Below are positions 1 to 11,373 of a stretch of 64,000 bases of DNA, in pieces. This stretch comes from Chytriomyces cf. hyalinus JEL632 (taxonomy: Eukaryota > Chytridiomycota > Chytridiomycetes > Chytridiales > Chytriomycetaceae). The stretch is taken from assembly GCA_025435555.1 (NCBI GenBank), contig JAIWWG010000096.1:45114-109113 (forward strand). The letters are read 5' to 3'. The notes below the pieces were generated by a model that did not search any database, had not been told where the DNA came from, and saw only the letters and a program-made list of their open reading frames with translations. The position numbers and the translations under genes were made by a program. Each line of letters opens with the position of its first letter. The stretch's first letter is position 1.

Positions 1-639
1 CAGTGAAAGTACTTGAAACCCCGTTTATTCATTGATGAAACGCAATTGCGGCTTGCGTTGTTAACAACAGTGTTTCAGAATGCCATCAGCAACCATTGGT
101 AGAAGAAGAGAAAAAACGCCATCCATGCGCATGCTGCCCGTGCAACAGGGTCCAATCCTACGTGTGATCAGCAACCTGAAGAGAATCCGTTGCTGCATGA
201 ACTCAATGAGGTCCTGATCCAGAAGCCTCGGAAGCTGCAACTTGTTGTCTCCGAAAAGACAACAGGTTACCAGATGTTTCTGCGAACGCTTGGGAAGGAA
301 CTTGAAGGTAAGATGGCTCATATCATGCAACAGCAGTAACAAAAGTCTCGAACAGATGCAAATAAAGAACTGAAGAGGGAGGGCAGTCAGGCTGCATTGT
401 TGAAGATGAGCGAGTTTCAAATGATTACCTCAGATGATGGTGTTTAGCAAGGCAGCAAGTGGGCAGCCCTGAGTCAAAGCAAGTGTGAAGAATATGAAAC
501 AATGGCGCGCAATCAGATCTTCGCAAGCAAAGAAAATATGGACTCAACAGGAGGCAGTGCAGAAATACAGGAGGTGCAGCAAAAGGCGTATTCAGTAATG
601 ATGGCTGGGATAAGATATTTTGGTATGTTGAGCAACTGA

Positions 640-1403
640 CTTTTATTGTGTTGATAACCTGAAACTTGCTTTAGTTAAGACAGGGGGAACACACATTGGC
701 ACTTCAAGACTGCCATACAAATCAGATGATAAGCGCCGCATTGTCACTGTGGCTGAAGGAGAATTGGCTGAAGAAACTGTAAGACAAACAGATAAGGCAG
801 CCATACAGTACCAGACAAAAAAGGTGCTTACATTTTTTGATCTGAAGAGAAGAATGGGGGAGAAGGAAGATAATGGGAGGATAATTTCGCACCCAAAGAA
901 AGTGGATGGCGGAGTCCAAATACGACGCACGGCCTTCCAGGCAGACTTGCTCAAAAAATTCCAAATGTTCAAGCCTGATGCAAAGAAAGCTCCACTGAAG
1001 GAACTGCGGGAAGGAAAAGTTCATGGAGTTCAAATGATAAGTGTGTGCTAAAGTTGTTAAATATCAAAAACCTCATTCACAAAACAAACAAATGACAGAC
1101 TGGCCAAGTTCAGTGGCAAAGAGTCCCAACTTCAATGAGAAGGAGTTAGAAACACTGGAACGAAATGCAGTGTCACTTATTGAAAGTACTGACCAGGCTG
1201 ATGGTTTTGAAATGCAAGTTTTGGATGTGGGAATGATTTCTGGGAGGAGCTTTAATTCTGCACGCATGGATTTTCCAGCTGGTGACAGAGTTGAACAAAG
1301 CCGTCAATTGACTCTGGATGCCAATGGAGATGATATGGGTCTCAATGGAACTGATCTTGATGCCCTCGTGACACTACTTGGTGTGCCAATTACTGGAATC
1401 TAA
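640..1403 (+). pseudogene. Unassigned coding-like remnant in transposon-rich flank
   Basis: Two short open frames overlap here (749-1051 and 1041-1403) with no intact start-to-stop gene joining them. The first is Lys-rich and hydrophilic; the second contains an acidic stretch with several Asp and Glu residues. I do not recognise a family. It lies next to a KDZ transposase remnant on the opposite strand, so an accessory gene of a decayed mobile element is the most likely origin, but this is inference. Positions 1-640 and 1404-2228 hold only short frames and nothing I can name. Confidence 0.25.
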
Positions 1404-2228
1404 AACAAAAATCAGTATCCTGTGATGTACATGTTGAGCCATGCTAATAAAGACAACTCACGTTGTATTGGTCAATGACAAGAAACACTTTCACAGCACC
1501 AAGTTTAAGCAGGCCAATGACCCAGTACAATTTGATTGGTGTTGATAGAAAGTTGCGCGGAAGAAGTTCATGAATGGGCCATCATCAATGCGCACAACCG
1601 TATTGCAGAATTTCCGTCTGATCTGATAGCTGGCAAGTGGAACATGCTCATGAATGGGGCCAACGTTGATGTGCACAACTGTATTGCAGAATTTCAAACT
1701 GTCATTGATCCAATAGAAAATGCATTGTATTTGATTCCAGCAGCAGCAGTTGCATATGTGACAAGAATGGGTGTGCGACGTACGTAATTTGTTAGCAGGT
1801 GTGGGAACTTGGATTGAAAGAAGTTTTCCCACCGTGGAAATATGAGTGCACAAGTATGCAAAACTGAAGTCCGTGACAGATGCGTCAGCGCAGAATGGCA
1901 ATGAAGTGACTGGGGGGTATAGACAATGAGGTTAGTGAGGGCCAGGGCAGTTCTGATGTGGGGAAGACACTAACCTATTCTGTTCCATCCTGCGCCTTGC
2001 TTCCGATTCTGACTAAACACTGGTTGACTGAACTTGGACTGTCGAGATGGTGAGGTTGATGAAGTTCGAATTAGAACAGCAAGTACGAAAGAGATTTGAC
2101 AAAACATGGTTCCCTCTGGCAAATATTGGTTGCATGTGGGGAAGGAGGTTTTGGGTGGTGCTTACCAGCAGTGCGGTGAGGAGGAGGCATGCAGTGAAGC
2201 AGAGGCGTGCCGTGGCAAAGAACCTGCA

Positions 2229-4181
2229 TCATTTTCTCCTTGTTTTCAAAGCTGATCGCAGTTTCGAACAGTTGTAGTCTTCTGCAATGAGCAAGATATC
2301 TTGTTCCTGATTGCCTTCTGTTTCACCAGCGGTGAGCCCAATACTTTTCGCAAGCCTTGAGTTCTCTCGCTCCACTCCCTCACCATCAAGTTTCGTTCCA
2401 AGGCCTGCAATAATTCGTGGACTGAATTTGACTTGATATTCTTTGGAATGTGCTTGAGCGTGCATAACTGGAAGCACTGCAATGTATGGCATTTCGATTT
2501 TTGTCTGCTGCATGTATGGTTGCTGCAAATGTGCCACTTCTTTACATATTACGTCATATGACAATGCCAATTCGCGATTGGGATATTGCTTGCGAATCAT
2601 TTGAATCACTGTGTCACAGTACAACAGTCATTCCCCTTTTGCATCTATAACAAAGGCTTGAGTATTTGAAGCACAGATTGATAGAAGAAGCAGAACCTAC
2701 TGAAAATCCGCTCAAAGAAGTTGTGCATGCAACCTTGATGGATGATTCGATCATACTGGCTTTGCTGATTTCGTTTCTTTGCTAGACTTCTATCTTCTTC
2801 TACAGAATGGTGTCAGGAGGAGCAGCCGAGGCTTTCAACTGTGACAGGTGTTCCTTTCTCACTGGCTCTAGCAACATGGTCTTCACCAGGTTCGTACCAG
2901 AATTGACGAGCCCAACTGTAGTGGCCATGATTGTGACCTCCACCATATTCAACAGCTCTCTTGCGCGCTGATTCAAATCCATCCATTTGCTTCAAAACAA
3001 ATGGATACTCCCCATCTCCATTTCCTTCACACATAGGACACACTGTTTTACCCCAACTGAGAGTATCAGGTGCATGAACTGTTCCATGCTGAACAGCTTG
3101 CGACAATCCAGAAAAGAAATGAACTGCATCCATGAATGGCTGATAGAGTCCTTTATTGCGAGCACTCTTCAATGAATCAGAGAAAAAGATTCCAGTGCAG
3201 CTTTCATATGAAGTGCCGTGAATACGAGCTTTCAATGCTACTTGCACAATAGGGATAGCAAACGTGTGATCTGTGAGATGCTTGTGTTATTGATGTTTGG
3301 CAATGAGAAAGCAGATTGTACAAACCAGGCTTTGCAACTCTGTTCACCATGAAACCAAGCCCCATGAGCATCAACGAAATATTATGACTGCTGCACGTGT
3401 AGCATGTGACTTGTTCACTGCAGTCTTGCGTACTTAGCTGCACAATGTGCCCTCTGTGAGCAGGCAACATTTCGCAGCAGTCCAGTTGCCATGGATTGCA
3501 CTGCAGGGGTTCATCCGCAGCATCAAGAATTTGGTGGCATGTTGTTTCCGTCCAGTGAATCCATGCATGAAATTCACAGTGGGCTGACTTCAGAATGCCA
3601 GCAGTTCAACACGTGTAGCACCAATACATGGACATGCTTTCACAAAATTCCACACTGCAAATACAGTTGGTAATGTTTGCAGTGACCAGCTTCGCGTACT
3701 TGGCAAGCATACCAGCCTTGTGATTGTTGAAGTCAATGAATTTCTGCTGTTCGCGTAGGTGATGCTTTGACTGTGGGGCATCTCCCCCGACTGTGTAGAA
3801 TTCGAAATCATCCCCTGTTTCTGTGTCTGCATCCATGTCTGTGTCTGCGTCAATGTCTGAAAGGCTGTTGTTTGAAGCAGCTTCACTGTCATCGGCAATA
3901 TCTGCTGGTTCATCCGCTGATTGTGGAGGCTCCGACTGCTGCTGCTGCACTCTCGCTGGTGGCACATGGTCAGACGGCTGAGGACGGTGCTTGCTCATGA
4001 CTTTCAAGAATTTGTCCTCATCGAATTCGACTGGGACCAATCCCGCTACATGCCATCGCTTAGGTACTTGCTTCGCTGCAGGGAGGCCTGCGTTCTTGTC
4101 GATTTTGATTGGCCGTCCTCGCTGCTTGGGGGGGCCCATGTCATTGCTGATATTGTTTCTTTTGTCATGGGGATTTATCAC
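2229..4181 (-). mobile_element. KDZ-type (Kyakuja-Dileera-Zisupton) transposase, degenerate
   Basis: Minus-strand coding blocks read in order as a KDZ transposase, a DDE enzyme of large fungal DNA transposons. The N-terminal block (4181-3606) is hydrophilic with a Gln/Asp-rich linker and ends in a Cys-rich segment typical of the CxC zinc-binding region. The next block (3247-2813) carries MDGFESARKR, matching the family's MDGNF catalytic-Asp motif. The last block (2624-2229) carries ALSYDVICKE, the PVMHAQAHS..FSPR stretch and DGEGVER, the signature around the catalytic Glu. Frames change between blocks and translation stops soon after DGEGVER, so the copy is broken and truncated. No terminal inverted repeats were identified. 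Family assignment rests on these four motifs. Confidence 0.75.
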
Positions 4182-4319
4182 GCATGATTTTGGTGATGCG
4201 CATCAGGGTATTTATTTGTATTAAATCTGTATTTTATCACCCTTTATATTCAGACTAGGTGATCACACCTGACATTTTCCAAAATATCGCAAGAGATCAC
4301 GCGTTCCCACATGTATTCT

Positions 4320-6061
4320 GACAACAAGGACACTGAGAACAACATACACAACAGGGGCAAATCTGCGAACCATGACAAAAGCGCAGCTGAATTGATCATG
4401 TCCTTCAGTAACAGTGCCAATGCTGACACAGTATGTGTTTTTTGCAGGATCATTCTGTGCCATGAGTCCATGGTCAAGACAAAAGTGAGCCCCCACCTGA
4501 TGGCCTACCTTGCCATTAAGGAGAAAAGTTGTCCATCCCTTGATACCGCGGTGACCATGTGCAAGATGCCACCATGATGGGAATGCTACAAAGGGTTCGA
4601 AAAGTGGAAAAAACTGCAGCAGGATGGGCAGCTGTAAAAGCAGTCATTGCCACTCTTGCAAGAAGCAAGAAGAAGGTAAGAACCATTGAAGATTGCGATG
4701 GAACTGATGATGAAGGTAAGATCATTGCATTATATGTTCTGGTGATTATTGCAAGTTGTTCAATATGTGCAACACTTTAGACATCCAACCTCACACGAAG
4801 AAGGATAAAAAGAATTCAGACGTAAAGAGCAGAGAAAGGTCCCCACAGATCATTGCTGGTGAGTTGAAAACAGTTCGACACTAAGTGCAGAAGTTCTGAC
4901 ATGTAATCGCAGTCAAAATCCGTGTTGCACTTCACTCACCAAGCAATCTGAAAGGTGTATTTGAAGTGCTTAAATGCACTGAAGTACTGCTTCCAGATTC
5001 AATCGATTCATTAACAGCATTGTGATACCATCTGGAAGACGAGCTTGAAGCATGGGCTCCCTCAGAATGGGACAAAGCACTCTATTATCAGGCTGGAATC
5101 AAACAAACAGAGGTAGCTGTCATGGATATCCTGAACTTTAAGCGATACAAATCGATTTTGCTTTCCATTGTCAAGCAAAAGCAGATACCAGTCATTGTCC
5201 TTAAACAACGCAAAAGCAAGGCCAAAGGAAGTGGCCATGGAACATGTGTTGGTGCAACAGTTTCAGGGGGCCGTAATGACCATGCTCAAGAATTTGCAGC
5301 AAACACCAAACAGCTTGAAGCTTCAGTGATGGGTCATTGTAACATCAACAAGTCTGGGTGCTTTCACAAGACAATTCACAGTGTCACCAAGCATTTGAAA
5401 CTGTCCATTGCACACTGGGCTCAACAAATCAATGCAGGTACTCCTGGGGTTACTTTCACTTCTCCTCCTGATCTTCCTGCCTTTGACATTCCCAAGTTCA
5501 TGGATGCTGATGGTCATACTCCTGCAAAAGCTCTTGACAATATTCCAATACCTCCATACACTTCATTTGCACAGAACCAACATAATCAGCAACTGCTTCA
5601 GTTCTCCAATCAGCATTTCTTCCAAACACCAGCAACACGCTTCTATTCGAATCCTGGGCTGCAGCAGCACTATATGAGCAGTCCAACAACACCAACAGTT
5701 CAGCCACACCAGCAAATGCATATTGTGCAACTTGCTCAACCACCTCCCAATGTACAGACATCCCTGCAGGCTGATTCTATTCAGCCAATGCTGTGTAACA
5801 CTATTTGCTTTTATCGCGAGCTAAAATGGCACATTCCTTCCATTAACTGGGACAATACCATACAGTGACAGTGATACTCTTATCACTGTAATGGAGCTGG
5901 CTAGGCTGCCTACTGCTAAAAAAGGCAAAATTCTGACTGCGTGGGACAAGAAAAGAAGTGGGATGCAAGTGATGTTTGGTTTGGAGATTTTGTGTTCCTT
6001 CGAAAGCAGGAATGCAGAAGGAATCATAAGATCCATAGATGAAGTGGACATTGAGTATTAG
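4320..6061 (+). pseudogene. Decayed unassigned gene, probably transposon-associated
   Basis: Coding character continues over about 1.5 kb. A Lys-rich block (4559-4780) is followed by a frame from about 4918 to 5868 that is interrupted by one TGA at 5023-5025. A final block ends at TAG 6059-6061 and reads in a frame joined by a plausible CAG acceptor at 5863-5865. The protein includes EAWAPSEWDKALYYQAGI, a basic stretch, a Pro/Gln-rich tail and a terminal VMELARLPTAKKGKILTAW segment. I do not recognise the family. The in-frame stop and the KDZ and Tc1/mariner neighbours suggest a dead element gene. An alternative is a host gene with an unpredicted intron over the stop. Confidence 0.35.
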
Positions 6062-6064
6062 TTT

Positions 6065-7060
6065 TTAGATGGTTGCATGGGATTTTGTTTGTTTGGCATA
6101 TGCAACATTTGCAAAATACACAGCAGCTTTATTGATATAATTTGAGTGCACGAAACATGAATTTGCTGCATGGTGTTGAATTTGAATGACCATACATGCT
6201 TCAGCAATGGTGTATTCCTGATCAATCGTCTTTAAATGTTCATTGAAACGCTGCAAATAATTTTTCACCAGGTAGAAGCTTTGCTCAATCTGCAAAAGAT
6301 ACATGTAAGCAAAATGAAACCATAATTGCGCTTGTTTACTGGATTCAAATCAGGTGAATATGGCAGGAGGAATACAAGCAGCACTCCAGCATCAAGGCAG
6401 GCAGCAGCAATTCGAGGGTCTTTGTGAATGGGGCAGTTATCCATTACCAGAACACTCTTTGGAAGAGGGTGAGGATTCATTGAGGGCTGAGGTAATAACA
6501 ATGTATCAGATGTGCAACACAACTGTTGGCTCTAAAACTGACCAAATGGTCTGTAAGCCAGTCAATAAAATCCTCTGACTTCACTGATCCTTCTTTTATG
6601 AGATGTGAAAGATAACCATCTGTGGAAAGTGCTGCCAGCAGTGAATGCCCTGTGCCATGAACGAAGGGTGCAGAATGGTGGGCCCAGAAGCCAATGTGGG
6701 AATACCCACAAGTTCGATCCAGAGTTTTTTGATTGGTCGCTGATTCATCTGCAAACACAAGCTGCTCCGCTGAAAGTTGCCTGATGAAGAATTGAAAGTT
6801 CATTCATTCCAATTCATTGCACTCTGATGCTGCAACTGTAAGCTGAAGAAAATTATATATAACAGGAGCAGAACAGCAGTGATCCAATGAATTTTACTGT
6901 ACCTAGACACTTTGATGTTTGCAGCCATCCTCACTTCCTCCACCAGCTCATCTATGTACCAGTTTTTTCTCAGGGTCAAAAGGGCTTCGATGTGCCGGCA
7001 ATAACAGCAACTTATCAATTTGGATGATGCAGGGAGCTGATGTCAATAGGTCAGTCACCG
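6065..7060 (-). mobile_element. Tc1/mariner-IS630-like transposase with introns, inactive copy
   Basis: Minus-strand DDE_3 transposase. An HTH-like segment (7018-6898, LRKNWYIDELVEEVRMAANI) precedes a probable intron. The catalytic core then follows with FADESATNQKTLDRTCGYS (first Asp), a LSTDGYLSH strand, and LVMDNCPIHKD (second Asp). PYSPDLNP is interrupted by a 50-bp GT-AG intron (6339-6290), after which the frame resumes with IEQSFYLVKNYLQRF and so supplies the catalytic Glu. The join restores the canonical PDLNPIE motif, which strongly supports splicing. A TGA just upstream of 6803 interrupts the linker between the HTH and the core, and the expected linker is shortened. The copy is therefore probably inactive. 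Confidence 0.75.
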
Positions 7061-7446
7061 TTTTCACTCGTACCTCAATTATCAGCTTCCTTCCACCTAT
7101 AGATACGAATGGGTTTCGAAGTGTGCCATATGTCTTGAAATATAGTGGGTACGGCACTTCAGGAATAGTCGATCAGATGTCTTGCTCACAGTGTCCCCTT
7201 CCATCTGGGAACAGATGATCTGCCACAGGACTACATTGGGATACTGCTTGTGGGCCATTCGATTGCTCCAGTCGTCCAGGATGTCGTGTTTTCTGCAACC
7301 AGCCTTATAATATCGGATGCGATATTAGTTTTTTGATTTATCACAATTTTTGGGAAAACGCAAAAGATATGAAATCAGCTGGAAGGCACACGAATTTCCG
7401 ATTTATTTTTTTATTCATTATAAATAGTGAAATAAACGTCTTTTGC
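7061..7446. other. Gap between two transposase remnants
   Basis: No coding frame of substance. The stretch is AT-rich near 7320-7440, with a TTTTTTTATTCATT run. It may hold the termini of the flanking elements, but I cannot identify a convincing inverted repeat. Confidence 0.4.
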
Positions 7447-9442
7447 CTATTCCAGTTTTCCGTTTAAGCTATAAAGTGGTTGGTGGTGTAATTTCACTTG
7501 CGTGATTTGTGAAACTGCTTTGAATATTCGATGGTGGCTGTTTCTTTCAGATCGAAACATCGAGGTGAGAATCCTGAAGTCTTTAAATCTCCTGTTCACT
7601 GTCTCATGACAGGAACCCATCTGTCTCAGGTTGTGATTGTGCGCAATTGTGGCTGCAGAGGTGGGAGGCATTTTCGTAATCAGCCGCAGATCTCCAATGT
7701 AGCCTTGATCAGCTGCAATCCTCTCACCAGGTCCGATGAGGCGCAGGAGAGTCTGGCGGGCCATTGTCAAGTCTGGCCACTTCCCACACGGGACCCCACC
7801 ACCCACATAGACGATCTGGCTGGTACCCAGTGCAACAGCCACCTGGTACCTGTACACGGCATGCTTGAACTTGTGACTGAACAGTTGCTTATCAAGTGGA
7901 TGGGCCTCAGTGACAAGCATATCAACACCATTGACGTAACAAGACGGTCTCTTTATTGGCCATTCTTCGAATCGCTGCTCAAAATGGATCTGTTTTTTGA
8001 GTTGAGTGATTGTTTAAAATAAATTAGTTTTGAACATTTGTTGAAATGGGAAAATTTTCACCTTGTCCATCATTCCAAAACAAGTGATCCCCTCATATAC
8101 CTTATCCCTTCAGTTGCTTTCTGTTGGTACAAATGGTGGTGGCACGCTGTACGAGGGTTTGTGACTTGAGGACTAGGTGCTACAACAATGATTTTAGTCT
8201 AAGAAGATGTTTATTTGCCTTGTGGAAGCTCTACCATTTATACCCTTTGGAATTGAATGTGAAAGAATCACTCATGGGTGGAAACTCATGGGTATCTCCC
8301 TGGTTTTCTATTTTTTTCACGGTAGAAATTATAAAGAACCGAGATGGAAATCCCCTGAACGTCCCCAAGGACTGTTGGGCCTTTACCAATCCTAAAAGTT
8401 ACAATTTAAATAAGAAACTATCCAACCAACGTCCAAAGTGCATATGACTGTATCCTTGGACCTCTGACAGGGACTCTCCCACCTGTGCAGGGAGCCATGG
8501 GTCCAAGTGACGGTGTACAGGTAAGCAGCGCTGCCTGCTGTCCATGTACGTTTCAGCGTGTCAGTTTGACTGTGGTGTACTAACTTTGAACTTTGCTTAT
8601 GCAAGATCTGGGTCCTCAAGTGCCGCCTGTCCAGGCTCAAACCTTCGTTTCAACTACACAAGCTATGTACTGGTGTGTTTCTGCCGAATGCTTGGTGTTG
8701 CAGGTAGTTTGGCTTAGTACTGTTGGTATTCTCTAGAGTGATAGAGTCTGACACCTTATGACGACTTGGTGAGGGTGTCATGTGATGGTGTGTTATCGTG
8801 GTGGATCGTTTAAGGTCCCAACTTTGTGTAAGTAAAGCTTTATTGGGGTCTTGGCAGTATGCCTCACAACTTCTCATCCAGTGACCATAAATAGCCGTGG
8901 ATGGCACGTGGGTGCTCGTAGGACTTGGCAGATGTGCCAGAGACCTGTGTGTGTGATTGACGGTGTGTTACCGTCCCCGTGGCTTGTCTATATTTACATG
9001 AGGTCGTGTGTATTTCACATCTTTGTTACGTATGGAGTCTGCAGGTGCTCAAACACCTGTTTCCCACATCTTCATGCATTCCAGAGATTTTGAGCTCTCC
9101 TTTATGTTGAGTACATGAGGAGACCACTGGTCCACCTTGACCAGGATCCGCAACACTTTCAGACGTATTGAACTTTGCTGCCACTACTGCTTCTGTGGGG
9201 TAGACTTTCAGGTAGAACAGGCTCCACAGAAAGTGAATTTTCTGGAGTTGACAGGCTTGAAAATGACGTTGCACGATCTTCCACAGATCAACAGCAGATT
9301 CCACCAGAAGACCAAAGTGGGATATGAAGCAACGATTCCAGAGGTCTCGGTGTCGGTGGTAGGACTCAGTGGACTTGCCAATGTGTGCAGAGGCCAGTCT
9401 GATCAGAAGTGACAGCTGCTGATCCCACTCAAACTGGGACAT
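7447..9442 (-). mobile_element. PIF/Harbinger-like (DDE_Tnp_4) transposase in two separated parts
   Basis: The N-terminal part (9442 to about 9152) contains IHFLWSLFYLKVYPTEAVVA, a pattern seen upstream of the DDE domain in HARBI1/IS5-like fungal transposases. The C-terminal part (about 8000 to 7447) begins at a possible acceptor and reads YVNGVDMLVTEAHP (first Asp region), SHKFKHAVYRYQVAVAL, WPDLTMAR (second Asp) and GERIAADQGYIGD. It continues with HETVNRRFKDF, the conserved stretch around the last acidic residue. About 1.1 kb of non-coding sequence (8010-9150) separates the parts. This could be a long intron or a nested insertion; a possible donor lies in a 29-bp motif repeated at 57,925. 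Family call is good; activity is doubtful. Confidence 0.65.
9126..9154 (-). repeat. 29-bp repeat, copy 1 (copy 2 at 57,925-57,953)
   Basis: The reverse complement of this stretch is identical over 29 bases to 57,925-57,953 on the plus strand. The motif holds the palindrome GGATCC and ends in ACCAGT. Here it lies exactly where the N-terminal half of the Harbinger-like transposase stops being coding. One frame reads LRILVKVDQ, so it may be conserved transposase coding sequence with a small frameshift. Confidence 0.8.
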
Positions 9443-9608
9443 GCAAAGGTAATTGGAACAGAATAAAGAGTCAGTTCTTCCTTCTCTTTATTGTTGCAAC
9501 CATCACTCAATCAAACTGAATCGAAAGTAGCATGGCCACCTCATCTGATGAGCGTGGCCAGTCAGTGTGTTGCAGATTGGCAGGCTTGCCAAACCCTGAA
9601 TCAAGCCC

Positions 9609-9672
9609 GTGAATATGAACTGAACATGAACTGAACATGAACTGAATACGAACGAATATGAACTGAACATGA
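9609..9672. repeat. ATGAACTGAAC-type minisatellite
   Basis: About five imperfect tandem copies of an 11-12 bp unit, (A)TGAACTGAAC with variants. No open frame depends on it. A second region at 9925-9980 is rich in GAATTCA/TGAATTC palindromic words, which looks like the same kind of low-complexity drift. Confidence 0.7.
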
Positions 9673-10106
9673 ATCTGAGTTTTTGAAGTTCATACATTTT
9701 TTTTACAAAAGTGCGAGTTCTGCAGGAACACCTGCATGGATTGATGAACAACTGCGAACATGACCTTACAGAACCCAGATGCATTGCAGTTCACCACCCA
9801 TATATTTACTATTTTTATTTTGAATAAGTGACGACAACTAAACAGCGGTGTGGTTACGTGGTCATGGGGTCAAAAGTGTTCACGCTGCACTGCTGGCATT
9901 CATGTTTTGTCACTGTTTGTATTTTCTGAATTCAAAAAGTGAATTTGCTGAATTCATGAATTCCCTAAATTCACCTAAACTGAATAGAGTGTGGCCAAAA
10001 ATTTAAAATTAAAAAAAATCAAAAAGCAAGCCACAAACACGTTGTCAACTTGTTTGCTCTATATAAACTGCTCTTCTTCCTGTTGTTTTTATTGTGCACC
10101 GTCCAT

Positions 10107-11087
10107 ATGACGAAAACAAAGGCTACTCTCAGTACTGGCGATTGGACAAAAGAGCAAGACACTCTCCTCACTGAGTACCTCAAGGAGCATGATGATGGAG
10201 GCAAGACAGGCAAAAGTGTCAAGGCAGCAGTTCCAGGTCTTAGAGGCTTTTTATCCTCCACGTTGAACTCCAAAATTCGAAGCATCTGCAGCCAGATCAA
10301 TGATCCAGGTACTGATCAGAATTCTTAAATTTTTCGTTACACAAAAAATTTTACAGTTTTTGGTTAAAATTTATTACAGCTGCGGATCCAAAGCATGACA
10401 GCATGCCAATGGATCTTTCAAGCTTCAAGTTGGCTAAACGGTTGGGAGCTGACATTGATGACAATTCCGATGATGAGACAGTCTTACCTCCACCGCACAT
10501 CACATTCCCCAAAATGTTTCGTGACACGAGCCAAGCCTCAGCAGGCACAAACAAGCGCCAAAAACCCGAGAGTCCCAAGAAACCGATGTTGTCGATGCCA
10601 ATGTGTACACAAAAGCTGTTGTGCGAGCAACACCTTTTGTTTCCACCTTGCGCCTCCATGATCTCATGAGGTTCATGGATGAAAACACTGGGTTACACCA
10701 TGTGCAGATTGTTCTGCACATTGTGACTGATCATCAGATGCAGTACAACGTCACCGCGGATGGAAAGCAACTCGTGTACCTGCTCAAGCCCAAGACTGTT
10801 GCAGCAAGGGACTTTGTCGATCCAGATCACGTGACCTTCAACCATCCCCAAATCAGGCCATTGTCCAGTACTTTCACAATGACCCTGGCATGGAGGAGTT
10901 CACTTACACAATCAGCCTGCCAGAGCCTATTGACTCCAACTGTATCAGCAAGAGAGATGTTATGCGGACTGTTGAAACAGTGGACTCCCATGGAAGGGTG
11001 GTGACAATTCAGCAGCAAGTTGCCAGAGTGTTAGTGTACATGGTCTCAGGTCAAAGGAGTGGGGATCGCGAAAGCGACTGGGCATGA
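10107..11087 (+). pseudogene. Myb/SANT-like DNA-binding protein gene, frameshifted
   Basis: Begins with ATG at 10107. A short N-terminal domain has the spacing of a Myb/SANT-like helix bundle (DWTKEQDTLLTEYL...SKIRSICSQIND). An intron (GT after CCAG near 10310; acceptor TTACAG at about 10379) leads to a charged linker. The frame then shifts near 10,580-10,600 and again near 10,855, yet the protein stays coherent across both shifts (LRLHDLMRFMDENTG, then YFHNDPGMEEFTYTIS). Two frameshifts imply a pseudogene or assembly errors. PIF/Harbinger elements typically carry a Myb/SANT-like gene beside the transposase, and a Harbinger-like transposase lies just upstream and divergent. A two-gene element is therefore plausible but unproven. 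Confidence 0.45.
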
Positions 11088-11127
11088 CTGGGCTTTATTG
11101 GCTTCCCTTCAACTTTTTTTTTTTTTT

Positions 11128-11173
11128 TCATTTTTAAATAAAATATCCTTATTCATGTCATTTTTAAATAAAA
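11128..11173 (+). terminator. Duplicated AATAAA-containing unit
   Basis: The 16-mer TCATTTTTAAATAAAA occurs at 11128-11143 and again at 11158-11173, 30 bp apart, just downstream of the Myb-like pseudogene. Each copy contains AATAAA, so this could be its former polyadenylation region. Confidence 0.4.
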
Positions 11174-11373
11174 AAGACATATTCGTGTGCCTTCCTGTAA
11201 TTGTTTCATGGCTGATCTGTTTGCTTGCGAAGTCCAAACCGATGTTTCCAATGAACCTACGTGGATAACCCTCCGACCTTTCACAGCTACATCTTCAGAG
11301 GGTCTGTTGCCTCAGTGCAACTGGCGGTGAATGACAGTGTCGGCGATTGTCAACTCACTATTGTTTACCAACA

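Noticed and set aside
8124-8907. Short frames on both strands between the two transposase halves
   Set aside because: Low-quality frames with no recognisable motif; treated as intron or insertion sequence.
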